64,000 nucleotides of DNA from [Bacillus] enclensis (GCF_001456935.1 NZ_KQ758482.1:1468249-1532248), one strand, 5' to 3'; positions 52,528 to 62,907 are shown, counted from the stretch's first letter. Program-made: numbers and translations. Notes: a model not told the origin generated them from the sequence alone.

Positions 52528-53880
52528 ATGGATGAATTGGTACTTGCACGATCTTTATTCGGCACAACGATGGCTTTTCACATCATCTTTGCAACGCTCG
52601 GTGTCGGCATTCCGCTGATGATCCTTGTAGCGGAAATTATGTATCAACGCACAAATGATCTGGATTATTCTGTGATGGCCAAACGCTGGACGAAAGCATT
52701 CGCCGTCCTACTCGGTGTCGGGATCCCGACCGGGACGATTGCAGGTGTGCAGCTTTCACTTCTCTGGCCCGGTTTCATGGAGGTCATCGGGCGGGTAATG
52801 GCGCTGCCCTTTCAAATCGAGATTTATGCCTTCTTTATTGAAGCTCTCTTTATGTCCATTTATGTTTATGCAGCGAACCGGATTGCCCCGTGGATGAGAA
52901 TCGTCAGTTTGATCCTTGTCGCAATCGGCGGTCTGGCTTCGGCCGTATTGATCACAAATGTTCATGCATTTGAAGGGACCCCGGCAGGATTTAATATTGT
53001 GAATGGGGAAATCACGGATGTCGATCCGTGGAAAGCCTTTTTCAATCCGAGCTTTTTTGTAACGGCCGGACACGTCGCTCTTTCAGCCTACGTTGTCGGA
53101 TCGTTCACCATTGCCTCAGTCGCTGCATTTAAAATGCTCCGCACCCCATTCGATTCGAGAGTATATAAGTTTCATGGAAAAGCACTGATGATCTGTTTAT
53201 TCGTAGGTGGGGTTTTTGCGTTCTTGACCGCGATAAACGGACATGAATCTGCTCAGAAGCTGCATGAATATCAACCTGAAAAACTTGCTGCAGCAGAAGG
53301 TCTTTTCGAAACCCAGACGCATGCGCCGCTTGCCATCGGAGGCTTTACCAACCGCGCGGAACAGGAAGTCAAATGGGGTATTGAAGTTCCGTGGGCACTG
53401 AGTTTTCTGGCGGGCAACAGCTTCGATACAGAAGTGATCGGCTTGAATGATTTCCCTGAGGAATACTGGCCGCCTCTGTTTGTACATACCCTGTTTAACG
53501 CCATGGTTGGAATCGGCTCGTTATTGATCCTTCTTGCACTCGTTGCTTATGTGTGGAAGAAGCTGCTGAAAAAAGAACATTATCCAAAATGGCTCATGTG
53601 GTTGTTTGTCGCAGGTGGGCCCCTTTCCATCCTGGCAATCGAATTCGGCTGGATATTCGCCTGCACCGGACGCCAGCCGTGGACCATATATAGAATCCTG
53701 AGTACAGAGGATTCGGTGACGGCGACGGGTAATATAGCCGTTCTGTTCATTTTGTTTGTCACGGTTTATACGATTTTAGCGGTTGCCGTAGTCCTTGTCC
53801 TGCTCTACTACTTCAAACGTAATCCGCCGCAAAAGGATATCGACAAAGCAGAAAGCAAAGAAATTCCGCTCTCAACTTAA
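52528..53880 (+). CDS. ythA: Cytochrome bd-type quinol oxidase subunit I (YthA)
   Basis: A 450-residue membrane protein of the CydA family, with about nine spans. The heme ligand region MAFHIIFATLGVGIPLM (His18) and GHESAQKLHEYQPEKLAAAEG (Q-loop start) are clear; the Q-loop is of the short type seen in Gram-positive CIO-like oxidases. It reduces oxygen with electrons from menaquinol. It corresponds to ythA, a second bd oxidase of Bacillus beside CydAB. The ATG at 52528 is eight bases from AAGGGAG. It is cotranscribed with ythB. Confidence 0.9.
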   Translation: MDELVLARSLFGTTMAFHIIFATLGVGIPLMILVAEIMYQRTNDLDYSVMAKRWTKAFAVLLGVGIPTGTIAGVQLSLLWPGFMEVIGRVMALPFQIEIYAFFIEALFMSIYVYAANRIAPWMRIVSLILVAIGGLASAVLITNVHAFEGTPAGFNIVNGEITDVDPWKAFFNPSFFVTAGHVALSAYVVGSFTIASVAAFKMLRTPFDSRVYKFHGKALMICLFVGGVFAFLTAINGHESAQKLHEYQPEKLAAAEGLFETQTHAPLAIGGFTNRAEQEVKWGIEVPWALSFLAGNSFDTEVIGLNDFPEEYWPPLFVHTLFNAMVGIGSLLILLALVAYVWKKLLKKEHYPKWLMWLFVAGGPLSILAIEFGWIFACTGRQPWTIYRILSTEDSVTATGNIAVLFILFVTVYTILAVAVVLVLLYYFKRNPPQKDIDKAESKEIPLST

Positions 53881-53898
53881 ACGAAAGGAGGTATCATC

Positions 53899-54927
53899 AT
53901 GACTCAGGTGCTAATCGCAATTACAATCCTCTGGGGCTTCGTTTTCATCTATGCCGTCATGGCAACGATGGATTTCGGGGCGGGATTCTGGTCGATGCTT
54001 TATATCAATCATGACAAGACGAAAGCAACCAATATTGCGAATCGTTATCTGTCCCCGACATGGGAAGTGACGAATACATTCATTGTCGCGCTGGTCGTGG
54101 CGGTCTACAGCCTGTTTCCGGGAGCGGCCTATTCCCTCGGGACCGTTCTTCTGGTCCCTGGAAGTTTAATTCTCCTCCTGCTTGCGATCCGCAGTGCGTT
54201 TCTCGTCTTTTCACATGTGGCCGATGATTACCGGAAACCGCTGACTTACATTACCGGCATCACCGGTCTTTTGATACCCGGTCTACTCATCAGCGTGCTG
54301 CCGATATCACATGGTCCATATATCGATTTTGAAGACGGGCAGACCCTTCAGCTGGGGAAGCTGTTTACAAGTCCGCATGAATATGCGTTCTTTGGGTTTG
54401 CCGTAGCAAGCACGTTGTTCCTTTCTTCCCTCCTATTGGCGGACTACTCGAAAGCGTCAAAAGAATACGAGGCTTATAAAGTGTACAGGCGTGATGCGAT
54501 GATCATCGGCCCCATTTCCGTGGTGATGGCTTTTCTGATTATGTTTACGATGAAAAATGAAGCCAGTTGGATTTATGATCGCATGATGGAGGACTTGACG
54601 ATCCTTCTCATCTCCCTGCTCGGATTTTTGGTCGCTGGTGCTGCGCTGTTTCTGCCAACGAATAAAGAGGGAATGAAAGGGATGCCGCGTGTGGCCGTGG
54701 TTGCCGTCACGTTTCAATATGTATTGGCGAGTTATGTTTACGGTAATGCCCATCTGCCTTATATCATTTATCCTGAAGTGACGATTCAGTCCGGTTTTAC
54801 CGACCCGAATTCGTTCAGGGCTGTTTTCATTACGTATATCGTCGGGTTTATCATTCTATTTCCAGGGTTCGTTTATTTCTGGAGCCTGTTCATGAATGAC
54901 AAACGGTATTTGCGGCAAAAGAGTTGA
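53899..54927 (+). CDS. ythB: Cytochrome bd-type quinol oxidase subunit II (YthB)
   Basis: A 342-residue, eight-span CydB-family protein. Typical features are FIYAVMATMDFGAGFWSM near the N-terminus, NRYLSPTWEVTNTFIV, and FPGFVYFWSLF at the end. It pairs with YthA in the membrane. It starts 18 bases after ythA with AAAGGAGG and ends before a terminator; the third gene ythC of B. subtilis is not seen. Confidence 0.9.
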   Translation: MTQVLIAITILWGFVFIYAVMATMDFGAGFWSMLYINHDKTKATNIANRYLSPTWEVTNTFIVALVVAVYSLFPGAAYSLGTVLLVPGSLILLLLAIRSAFLVFSHVADDYRKPLTYITGITGLLIPGLLISVLPISHGPYIDFEDGQTLQLGKLFTSPHEYAFFGFAVASTLFLSSLLLADYSKASKEYEAYKVYRRDAMIIGPISVVMAFLIMFTMKNEASWIYDRMMEDLTILLISLLGFLVAGAALFLPTNKEGMKGMPRVAVVAVTFQYVLASYVYGNAHLPYIIYPEVTIQSGFTDPNSFRAVFITYIVGFIILFPGFVYFWSLFMNDKRYLRQKS

Positions 54928-54954
54928 AATGTGCTCCTAATTGGAGATTCAACG

Positions 54955-54988
54955 AGAGCTCAGAGTTTAACTCTGGGCTTGTTTTTTT
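54955..54988 (+). terminator. Terminator of ythAB
   Basis: AGCTCAGAGTT and ACTCTGGGCT pair closely, followed by GTTTTTTT. Confidence 0.8.
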
Positions 54989-55037
54989 GATTTCCGTTGA
55001 ATGGGAGTGACAACACCTGAACGCCAGGGGGATATTT

Positions 55038-55212
55038 TTGATAATAAGTGCGGAGTTTTGAAAATTATTCTGATTTTGCGATAACATCATCCAGCAGTCA
55101 AAAATAGATTTTCAGCTTTCGATAATAAAAAGTTGATTTATGAAAATAAATCCTCAGTTATCGATAATAAAATCTTAATTTTCGATAATAAAACTGCCAG
55201 GGGGATACCGAA
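55038..55212. repeat. Phased short-word array G (GATAATAAAA, about 20.5-bp period, nine units)
   Basis: GATAATAA or a close variant begins at 55040, 55060 (GAAAATTA), 55080 (GATAACAT), 55100 (AAAAATAG), 55121, 55142 (GAAAATAAA), 55163, 55183 and 55204 (GATACCGA). Spacings are 20 or 21 throughout. Weaker units continue at 55250 and 55269. It fills the convergent gap between ythB and menC. Confidence 0.88.
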
Positions 55213-55397
55213 GTAATCATTAAAAAGATGTTTGACTGCCTTAAACACAGAAAATGACTTACTTTTCAGCAATAAAAAACTAAAATAATGCAAAAGTGCC
55301 AGGAAAATCAAAAAATACATCGATCCCACACAAAAAATCGCCTTTACAACTACAAAAAAGACATGAAATCTTCTTTGACCTCATGTCCAATGCAAAT

Positions 55398-56504
55398 CTA
55401 TAAAACAAACTCTTCCCTAAACGTACAAACTTCCTTCAAGCGTTTCCCATTAAGCTCTACTCCGATTCCGGGCTTGTCAAATCTTTTCACCATTCCGTTC
55501 TCAACAACGATCGGGGTGTCTATGATATCTTCATCCCAATACTTCGAAGATGAGGAGATGTCCCCTGGTATCGAGAATCCTTCAAGGGTGGACAGGCTGA
55601 TGTTATGGGCCCGGGAGACCCCGAATTCAATCATGCCACCGCACCACAATCTGATTCCATTTTCCATGCAGAGGCGGTAGATATCCAGAGCAGAATTATA
55701 CCCTCCGACCCTGCCCAGCTTCAGGTTGACGACCCCGCAGCTGTTCAGGTGGATGGCACTTTTCATGTCGCTGGGAGTCACAATGCTTTCATCCAGACAT
55801 ATAGGTGTCACAAGTTTGGTTTGAAGAATACTGTGCTCAACAAGATCGTCCACTCCGAGGGGCTGTTCGATCATTTCCAGACAGAATTCATCAAGGGATT
55901 TCAAATGGCCGGCATCACCCAGATCGTAAGCAGAATTCGCGTCCGCCAAAAGGGACAGATGAGGAAATTCCTCTCTCAGTGTACGGACAACGTCAATATC
56001 CGCTCCCTTTGAAATCTTGATCTTTATCCGTTCATATCCAGCTTCAATCAGATCCCGGGTCTGTTTGATCATCCCATCAGTGGCACCTGCCCCAACAACG
56101 GCACCTGCCAGAACTTTTTCCCGTGTCCCGCCAAGCACATCCCAAAGCGGCTTATCCTGCTGTCTTGCATACAAATCCCAGACCGCCATTTCCAGGGAAG
56201 CTTTCGCCATTGCGTTCCTTCTTACACTATCAAAGAGCTCACTCAATTCTGTCGGATGGTTGACTCCATGACGCTCGAGTAATGGAATCAATACATCCTT
56301 CAGCATGTGATAAGAGGTTGTCACCGTCTCTTCCGTATACCATGGTGTTGAAAAGGCTACAACTTCACCTAAACCGATCAGTCCGTCCTTGTCCTCCACC
56401 TCAATGATGATGCCTTCCCTTGATTCAACCCGCTGAAGATGAGTGACAAACGGTTTTTTTAAAGGCATAGAAATCACATGGAGTCTGATTTTTTTAAGAT
56501 TCAC
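55398..56504 (-). CDS. menC: o-Succinylbenzoate synthase
   Basis: A 368-residue enolase-superfamily enzyme that dehydrates SHCHC to o-succinylbenzoate in menaquinone synthesis; Gram-positive members often also racemise N-acylamino acids. The catalytic lysines are in RIKIKISKG (near 163) and the metal ligands in LLADANSAYD, EMIEQPL and CLDESI. Start at 56504 overlaps menE by 11 bases. It is the distal gene of a menE-menC unit. Confidence 0.93.
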   Translation of the reverse strand: MNLKKIRLHVISMPLKKPFVTHLQRVESREGIIIEVEDKDGLIGLGEVVAFSTPWYTEETVTTSYHMLKDVLIPLLERHGVNHPTELSELFDSVRRNAMAKASLEMAVWDLYARQQDKPLWDVLGGTREKVLAGAVVGAGATDGMIKQTRDLIEAGYERIKIKISKGADIDVVRTLREEFPHLSLLADANSAYDLGDAGHLKSLDEFCLEMIEQPLGVDDLVEHSILQTKLVTPICLDESIVTPSDMKSAIHLNSCGVVNLKLGRVGGYNSALDIYRLCMENGIRLWCGGMIEFGVSRAHNISLSTLEGFSIPGDISSSSKYWDEDIIDTPIVVENGMVKRFDKPGIGVELNGKRLKEVCTFREEFVL

Positions 56505-57987
56505 CGCTGTACACCCCTTTCTCCCAGCGATCTCTCAGTACGCGTCTCAGTATCTTATTGGAAGCATTCCGGGGGATTTCATTCACAAAGACGCATCTTT
56601 CAGGCTGCTTGTAAGAAGCCAGTCTGCTTTTACAGAAAGATAAAACGTCGATCTCACTGAGTTGATCCCCGCTTCCTTTCACAATGAAGGCACATGGAAC
56701 CTGTCCCCACTGCTCACTTGGAATTCCTGCAACCCCGACATCTTCAATACTCGGATGGGATGAGAGCACACTTTCGATTTCTGCAGGATAAACATTCTCC
56801 CCGCCTGAGATGATCAGATCGGAACGGCGGTCGAGGACGAATAAGAATCCCTCGTCATCGACATAACCGATATCCCCTGTCGATAACCATCCATCATGGA
56901 AGCTCGTATGATTCGCTTCCTCACGCTTATAATACCCTTTCGTGACATTGGGGCCCTTCACGAAGATTTCTCCTTCTTCGCCTGCCCCTGCTTCATTGTC
57001 ATTTTTCACGATTTTAAGCTGAGAGGGAAACAACGGCTTTCCTGCCGACCCGAGTTTGGACAGACTGTATTCAGGGGAGAGCGTCACGATTTGAGAAGAT
57101 GTTTCCGTCATGCCGTATGTTTGGAATACAGGGATATGTTTATCTCTGCACGCCTCCAGCAGAGGAAGCGGCGCCGGCCCCCCGCCAAGAAGCATACAGC
57201 GGAAATTCTCATGGTAAGACTCATCACCCAAATCCTTCACCAGCCTCTGCAGCATATTGCTGACAGCAGACATGATTGTAATGGAGCCGTCTTTTAGTTC
57301 CCCGTTGATCCGTTCGACGTCGAATTGTTCATACAGTCTGACGCCCATCCCGTAAATGACACTTCTCATCAAGATGGAATAGCCGCTGATATGGAAGAGC
57401 GGGACCGAACACAGCCAGGTATCGTTTTCACTTATACCGAGATTCAGCGAAGAACCGATGGCACTCCACCAGTGATTCCCAAATGTCTGCAGTACGCCCT
57501 TTGGCGCACCGGTCGTCCCGGAAGTATACATAACGGAACAGACTCCGTCTAACTGAAAATGATCCTTCACCTCAAAATGAGAGGGAGATGTGTGGTCTAA
57601 ATCAGATATCTTCACTTTTTGAACGTTCTGGTCCTGAAGTTTTTCATAAAACGCATCATCCACAATGACGGTGCCTAGATTCATATCTTCTATTTGGAAA
57701 GCAAGCTCACCTTGGCTTAACCGGTGGTTCAGAAGCACAGCTTTCAAACCGAGCTGCTGCACGGCATGAATGACAGTTACTGCTTCGACAGTGTTTTTGA
57801 TCATCAGACCGATGAAGTCGGCATGGGATTCTTTGATATGACAATGGATCTTCCCTGCGGTGTCAACCGTCATATCCCATAATTCTTTAAACGTATAGCG
57901 GCGGTCATAACTACTCAATGCGATACGGCCAGGGGTCAAATATGTTCTTTGTTTAAGCCAATTCGGCATCTGCTGGGAAGTCATCAT
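56494..57987 (-). CDS. menE: o-Succinylbenzoate-CoA ligase
   Basis: A 497-residue acyl-adenylate synthetase that makes OSB-CoA. The AMP loop is MYTSGTTGAPKG (near 155), followed by TYGMTETSSQ, STGDIGYVDDEG and SGGENVYPAE; PRNASNKILRR has the C-terminal lysine. The start at 57987 has GGAG upstream. It is separated from menB by a strong terminator, so it probably has its own promoter or depends on readthrough. Confidence 0.95.
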   Translation of the reverse strand: MMTSQQMPNWLKQRTYLTPGRIALSSYDRRYTFKELWDMTVDTAGKIHCHIKESHADFIGLMIKNTVEAVTVIHAVQQLGLKAVLLNHRLSQGELAFQIEDMNLGTVIVDDAFYEKLQDQNVQKVKISDLDHTSPSHFEVKDHFQLDGVCSVMYTSGTTGAPKGVLQTFGNHWWSAIGSSLNLGISENDTWLCSVPLFHISGYSILMRSVIYGMGVRLYEQFDVERINGELKDGSITIMSAVSNMLQRLVKDLGDESYHENFRCMLLGGGPAPLPLLEACRDKHIPVFQTYGMTETSSQIVTLSPEYSLSKLGSAGKPLFPSQLKIVKNDNEAGAGEEGEIFVKGPNVTKGYYKREEANHTSFHDGWLSTGDIGYVDDEGFLFVLDRRSDLIISGGENVYPAEIESVLSSHPSIEDVGVAGIPSEQWGQVPCAFIVKGSGDQLSEIDVLSFCKSRLASYKQPERCVFVNEIPRNASNKILRRVLRDRWEKGVYSGES

Positions 57988-58034
57988 TCTCTACTCCAAT
58001 TCTCAATGTAATGTAAGATACTCCATATCATAAA

Positions 58035-58076
58035 AAAACAAAAAACCTGATGAATCGTCGAGATTCATCAGGCTGC
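58035..58076 (-). terminator. Terminator between menB and menE
   Basis: On the minus strand CCTGATGAATC and GATTCATCAGG pair perfectly around five bases and TTTTTTGTTTTTTT follows. It splits the men cluster. Confidence 0.92.
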
Positions 58077-58082
58077 CCTCCA

Positions 58083-58901
58083 TTAAGGGAAACGAGGGAA
58101 TTGTCCGAAGTCCGGTTTGCGTTTTTCTTTGAACGAGTCTCGACCCTCTTTAGCTTCGTCAGTTGTGTAATAAAGAAGTGTCGCATCTCCTGCAAGCTGC
58201 TGTAGACCAGCCAGACCGTCTGTGTCGGCGTTGAACGCAGCTTTGAGGAAGCGAAGTGCAGTCGGGCTCTTTTCAAGCATTTCAGATGCCCACTGAACCG
58301 TTTCTTCTTCAAGTTTATCCAATGGTACAACCGTATTGACAAGACCCATTTCAAGAGCTTCCTGGGCATTGTACTGACGGCATAGATACCAGATTTCCTT
58401 TGCTTTCTTGTGACCTACGATACGTGCTAGATATCCTGCACCGTATCCGGCATCGAAGCTTCCCACTTTCGGCCCTGTCTGCCCGAAGATGGCGTTATCA
58501 GCAGCGATAGTGATATCACACACGACATGAAGGACGTGACCACCGCCGATTGCGTAACCGGAAACCATCGCAATGACCGGTTTAGGGATGACACGGATCA
58601 AACGCTGCAGGTCCAGTACATTCAGACGAGGAATCTCATCTTCACCTACATAGCCGCCGTGTCCGCGGACACTTTGGTCACCGCCGGAACAGAATGCTTT
58701 TTCGCCTGCACCCGCAAGGACGATTACGCCCACTTTGGAATCGTCACGTGCATAAGCAAACGCGTCGATCAGTTCCATTACCGTTTTAGGTGTGAAAGCG
58801 TTGCGCACTTCCGGACGGTTGATCGTGATTTTCGCGATCCCGTTATATGTTTCATATAAAATTTCTTCGTAATTTCTTTCTGAAACCCATTCAAAAGCCA
58901 T
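58083..58901 (-). CDS. menB: 1,4-Dihydroxy-2-naphthoyl-CoA synthase
   Basis: A 272-residue crotonase-family enzyme that closes the naphthoquinone ring from OSB-Co[22 protein letters not shown] (near 70-90) and [31 protein letters not shown] are diagnostic. AAAGGAGG precedes the ATG at 58901. It follows menH by one base. Confidence 0.98.
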   Translation of the reverse strand: MAFEWVSERNYEEILYETYNGIAKITINRPEVRNAFTPKTVMELIDAFAYARDDSKVGVIVLAGAGEKAFCSGGDQSVRGHGGYVGEDEIPRLNVLDLQRLIRVIPKPVIAMVSGYAIGGGHVLHVVCDITIAADNAIFGQTGPKVGSFDAGYGAGYLARIVGHKKAKEIWYLCRQYNAQEALEMGLVNTVVPLDKLEEETVQWASEMLEKSPTALRFLKAAFNADTDGLAGLQQLAGDATLLYYTTDEAKEGRDSFKEKRKPDFGQFPRFP

Positions 58902-58902
58902 A

Positions 58903-59727
58903 TTAGAAATCCTCCTTTATGTAATTGAATAAAACTTCCTTTACTATTGTACCAAACTTTCGAGGATCTTCCACATGAATTGCATGACCCGTGTCGAAAA
59001 AAGGGATAATTTCTGTGTAGGGTATGCTCATTTTCATTTCATCCGCAATCGCGGTAAATTTGCGGTCAAGCTCCCCAACAAGCAGAATGACCGGGAATGG
59101 CAGGTTTTCAAGAGAATCCCACCAAGACGGCTGGGCCCCGGTTCCCATCCACTTCAGGCTGTTAGATAAACCAACCGGGGACTGCTGAAGGCGCTGCACC
59201 CGGATCCTCTCCTTCACCTCTTGCGGCAGTTTTTTCTGTGTGGAGAACAAAGGGATGCCCTCCCAGAATTCCACGAAAGATTGCAGCCCTTCACCCATGA
59301 TCCTGTCAGCAAGGGCATAATCCCTTTCGCGTCTTTCCCGTCGTTCCTCTTCGGTTTTCAGACCCGGTGAAGCACTTTCCAGTATAAGTACACTGACTGT
59401 GTCACTGTATAGGTTCGAATAATGAAGGGCCAGTCTCCCTCCCATTGAATAACCGACAAAGGCTGCTTTTTTGATATGGAGCTCATCCAATATCGCTTTG
59501 ATGTCTTCCGAGGCTGCATCCATCGAGTACCTGTCAGCATCTAAGGGAGAATCCGTTTTCCCGTGTCCGATGATATCAATGGAGATGCACTGACACATCC
59601 CCTTTAACATATCTGTCACTTCACTCCATGTGCGTGTATCACCTGTAAATCCATGAAGAAATACTACGGGAAATCCTTCTCCTTTAACATCTACAAAATA
59701 GTCAATCTCATTCACCCGGAGTATCAT
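58903..59727 (-). CDS. menH: SHCHC synthase MenH
   Basis: A 274-residue alpha/beta hydrolase that eliminates pyruvate from SEPHCHC. The nucleophile is Ser94 in GYSMGGR, with [10 protein letters not shown] near 52, the acid in VGELDRKF and the histidine in GHAIHVEDP. Its start overlaps the menD stop by four bases (ATGA). Confidence 0.93.
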   Translation of the reverse strand: MILRVNEIDYFVDVKGEGFPVVFLHGFTGDTRTWSEVTDMLKGMCQCISIDIIGHGKTDSPLDADRYSMDAASEDIKAILDELHIKKAAFVGYSMGGRLALHYSNLYSDTVSVLILESASPGLKTEEERRERRERDYALADRIMGEGLQSFVEFWEGIPLFSTQKKLPQEVKERIRVQRLQQSPVGLSNSLKWMGTGAQPSWWDSLENLPFPVILLVGELDRKFTAIADEMKMSIPYTEIIPFFDTGHAIHVEDPRKFGTIVKEVLFNYIKEDF

Positions 59728-61460
59728 GGGGTATTCCCTTTCAATTCAGAAACTATTTCCTGGGAAACAAAATTCCACAAATTACGATGAATTGCTACAT
59801 TTTCTTCCCGGTTTGTCAGGATTTCAATGATCTTGATTCCTTTTTTCTCCCGGGCAAGGGAGAGTGCAGATGCTAAGTCGATTTCTTCTTTCACCAGCTG
59901 ATAATCAGCCCCATAGAAGGCTGCTGCTGAAGAAAAGTCCAAATCCATCGGGGTGCCGAATAATTCTTCGAAGTAAGTTCCGTCACTTGCCTGCGGCAGG
60001 AAGGAGAAGATACCTCCGCCGTTGTTATTCATCACCACGATCGTCATATCAAGACCATATTTCTTTGCAATCAGAAGACCGTTCAGGTCATGGAAAAACG
60101 CAAGGTCCCCGATCAACAGATAAAGGGGAGTGTGTCCCGTACTCATCCCGAGTGCAGTCGAAACGACTCCGTCTATTCCATTCGCACCGCGGTTGGCATG
60201 CACGGAGATTTTTTTGTCATTATTGAAGAAAAATGTATCAATATCGCGTATCGGCATGGAATTGCTTGCAAATATCGATGCACCTTCCGGCAGCTGTTCT
60301 ACCAGCTGCTTGACGGCTTTCCCTTCGTTCCACGGCTGGTCATCGGCCTGAAGGATACTTCTCGAAATCGCATTCGCTTTTTTCCACTTTTGCAGCCATC
60401 CTGAATCTTTCACCTCTGCCCCAGCCATCAGATCATGACAGAATGATCCCTCATCACTGTAGATGAATTCAGTGGCCATTGCTGTCGGATCCTGCCATTC
60501 CTCTCCGCTGCTGACGACCCAATATGGTACGTCCGGCAGTCCTTTAAGGAATAGTGTCAACGGTTTGGAAACAGGCATGGAACCAAATCGGATGATGATA
60601 TCGGGCTGCAGATCCGCTAGGACTTCCTTCGTTTTTAAGAAAGCATCGTATGTTTCAATGACATTCCCCTTGGAATGCAATCCGCTCCTTACCCCTGATA
60701 GAGGATCCGCTGCGACGGGAAATCCGTACTGTTCAGAAAACGCCATGATCGAATCGATGGCCGAGCTGTCAACTCCCGGTCCGCAGACAATCAGTCCGTG
60801 CTGCTTTTCCCTCAATATACGAAGCAGGTCATCGCGCATCTCCGTTGTCAATCCCCGGACGCCGTTTATGACCCGTTTGTCCCGTCTGCCCGGTGTAAAT
60901 GTTGATTCGTCTAAAGCTGGTATCAACGGCTCCCTGATCGGGAAGTTGAAATGAACCGGTCCTGCCGGCGCTGACAAAGCCATACTCACACCTCTGGCAG
61001 CTGAAGACTTTGCATACTTCAATATACCGGGAGAAGATTCCGGCAAGGCCATATCGACGCTCCACTTAACATGCTTCCCATACAGATCAAGCTGATTGAT
61101 CGCCTGCGGGGCACCGACTTCCCTGAGCTCGTGCGGACGGTCGGCTGTGAGCACGATTAAAGGAACCTTCGCATAGCGTGCCTCGATGACGGCTGGATAA
61201 TAATTGGCTGCAGCCGTCCCAGACGTGCAAAGAATCGCAACAGGCTTTTGTTTTGCCTTTGCGATCCCGAGTCCGAAGAATGCAGCCGAACGTTCATCTA
61301 CGTTGATATACGTTTTCACCCCGTGGTGATGAGTAAATAGAAGCGCCAAAGGAGTAGATCGGGATCCCGGGCTTATGACCACCTCGTCTACTCCATTTCC
61401 GACTAATTCATCGATATAAGCGGCTAGATAACTTGTTAATCTGTGTTGATGTTCATCCAT
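59724..61460 (-). CDS. menD: SEPHCHC synthase MenD
   Basis: A 578-residue thiamine-diphosphate enzyme joining isochorismate and 2-oxoglutarate. ISPGSRSTPLALLF (29-42), LCTSGTAAANYYPAVIEA and the ThDP motif GDLAFFHDLNGL (near 445) with NNNGGGIF are clear. It starts within the last bases of menF and ends overlapping menH, so the three are translationally linked. Confidence 0.97.
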   Translation of the reverse strand: MDEHQHRLTSYLAAYIDELVGNGVDEVVISPGSRSTPLALLFTHHHGVKTYINVDERSAAFFGLGIAKAKQKPVAILCTSGTAAANYYPAVIEARYAKVPLIVLTADRPHELREVGAPQAINQLDLYGKHVKWSVDMALPESSPGILKYAKSSAARGVSMALSAPAGPVHFNFPIREPLIPALDESTFTPGRRDKRVINGVRGLTTEMRDDLLRILREKQHGLIVCGPGVDSSAIDSIMAFSEQYGFPVAADPLSGVRSGLHSKGNVIETYDAFLKTKEVLADLQPDIIIRFGSMPVSKPLTLFLKGLPDVPYWVVSSGEEWQDPTAMATEFIYSDEGSFCHDLMAGAEVKDSGWLQKWKKANAISRSILQADDQPWNEGKAVKQLVEQLPEGASIFASNSMPIRDIDTFFFNNDKKISVHANRGANGIDGVVSTALGMSTGHTPLYLLIGDLAFFHDLNGLLIAKKYGLDMTIVVMNNNGGGIFSFLPQASDGTYFEELFGTPMDLDFSSAAAFYGADYQLVKEEIDLASALSLAREKKGIKIIEILTNREENVAIHRNLWNFVSQEIVSELKGNTP

Positions 61461-62862
61461 TGATGTTTCCCCCTAATGCCCTCAGCATTGGCCGGAATTT
61501 CATTTGAGTTTCCTTGAATTCCGTTTCCGGATCGGAATCTGCCACAATTCCGCAGCCGGCGTATAAATACGATTCTTTTCCTTGAAGCAACCCTGAACGG
61601 ATCGCAACTGCAAATTCCCCGTTACCATAGGCATCCAGCCAGCCGGATGGTCCTGCATATAAACCCCTGTCCATCTTTTCTTCCTGTCTGATGACATGAA
61701 GGGCCTCCTCCCTCGGGACGCCGCCCAAAGCAGGTGTTGGATGTAGCTTTTCAACCATATCAAGCAGGGAAGTCTGTTTGGAAGCCCGGCCTGTAACGGG
61801 TGTATATAAATGCTGTATATCTTTCATCTTCATCAGTCCCGGCTGTTCCGGCAATGAAAGATCGCTGCAGAAAGGCTCAAGTGCCTGTTGGATATTCTCG
61901 ACCACCAGATGATGCTCATAACGATTCTTTTCATCTTTCAGAAGTGCTGCTCCGAGCATCTCATCTTCTTCTATCGACTGCCCCCGGGCAATCGATCCCG
62001 CCAGGCAGGTGGAGAGTACTTCTTCCCCGGTCTTTTTGACAAGGCGTTCAGGAGTAGCACCGATGAAGCAGCTTCCATTCCGTTCAAAACTGAAGATAAA
62101 GCTGTCCGGCTGCTGCTTCCAAAGATTATCCAGTACAAAGTCAGAGGTGACCGGGGCCTCGAAGCTGACTTTGCATTTACGTGCAAGCACCACCTTTTCC
62201 ATGCTGCCGCCCTTTAATTCATCCACTACGTTCTGTACCGACGTCTTCCATTCCTCAGGGTTGTAATCCTCAACTCCAGAAACTGTTGTATCATCAGAAA
62301 CAATCGGAAATTTCGACTTACTCAGGAGTTCATCTTTAATACGTATCAGCTTGTCCAATGAATCCTCGTCATGATTGGAACCGCATAACATATTTACAGT
62401 CAGATAATCCGCTTCCTTGGATTTAGTGAGCATTATGGATGGAACCTGAAGAGTCCCGTCAGCAAACTCATCCCATTCCGATCCTCTCTGATTCAGTGGA
62501 TCGAAGCGGAATCCTCCGAAAAGAAGGGGACCTGTACCGGCCCAGTTCTCCCGGGAAAGTATGACACCATCTTCAATAAAGCGCTTCCACTCTTTCTCAA
62601 CCGCAAAAAACTGCTCCCTTTCTTCGTCGGTAGAGATCGTGCAGGCCGCGCCGAGTCCGGCGATTGTAATTGTATGATCCCTGTCCTTCCACATAAATCT
62701 TGTACCTTCATACAAAGCTTTTCCTTCATTATAGAAGGAAAGTGGATCGACAGCATCGATCTTCTCCACGATGCTGAACAGGACCGGGCGCCTATATTGT
62801 CTGGCCTTTTCCATGGCTGTATCAAATGCTTTTTCAATATTGGTTTTATGGATGGTAACCAA
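61453..62862 (-). CDS. menF: Isochorismate synthase MenF
   Basis: A 469-residue chorismate-utilising enzyme that commits chorismate to menaquinone. The C-terminal domain has VVLARKCKVSF, SCFIGATPERLV, CLAGSIARG, LHPTPALGGVPREEA and FAVAIRSGLL. The start is taken as the TTG at 62862 (MVTIHKTN), after GGGGGAA, which matches the B. subtilis start; an in-frame ATG at 62916 is in the promoter. It is the first gene of menF-D-H-B. Confidence 0.93.
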   Translation of the reverse strand: MVTIHKTNIEKAFDTAMEKARQYRRPVLFSIVEKIDAVDPLSFYNEGKALYEGTRFMWKDRDHTITIAGLGAACTISTDEEREQFFAVEKEWKRFIEDGVILSRENWAGTGPLLFGGFRFDPLNQRGSEWDEFADGTLQVPSIMLTKSKEADYLTVNMLCGSNHDEDSLDKLIRIKDELLSKSKFPIVSDDTTVSGVEDYNPEEWKTSVQNVVDELKGGSMEKVVLARKCKVSFEAPVTSDFVLDNLWKQQPDSFIFSFERNGSCFIGATPERLVKKTGEEVLSTCLAGSIARGQSIEEDEMLGAALLKDEKNRYEHHLVVENIQQALEPFCSDLSLPEQPGLMKMKDIQHLYTPVTGRASKQTSLLDMVEKLHPTPALGGVPREEALHVIRQEEKMDRGLYAGPSGWLDAYGNGEFAVAIRSGLLQGKESYLYAGCGIVADSDPETEFKETQMKFRPMLRALGGNING

Positions 62863-62907
62863 CCCGAATTCCCCCAAACAATCACGTACATGATCAAAAC
62901 TTATTAT

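Noticed and set aside
55138-55329. 63-codon hydrophobic open frame after ythB
   Set aside because: It runs through phased array G, is AT-driven and has only a weak GGGAT before a start codon.
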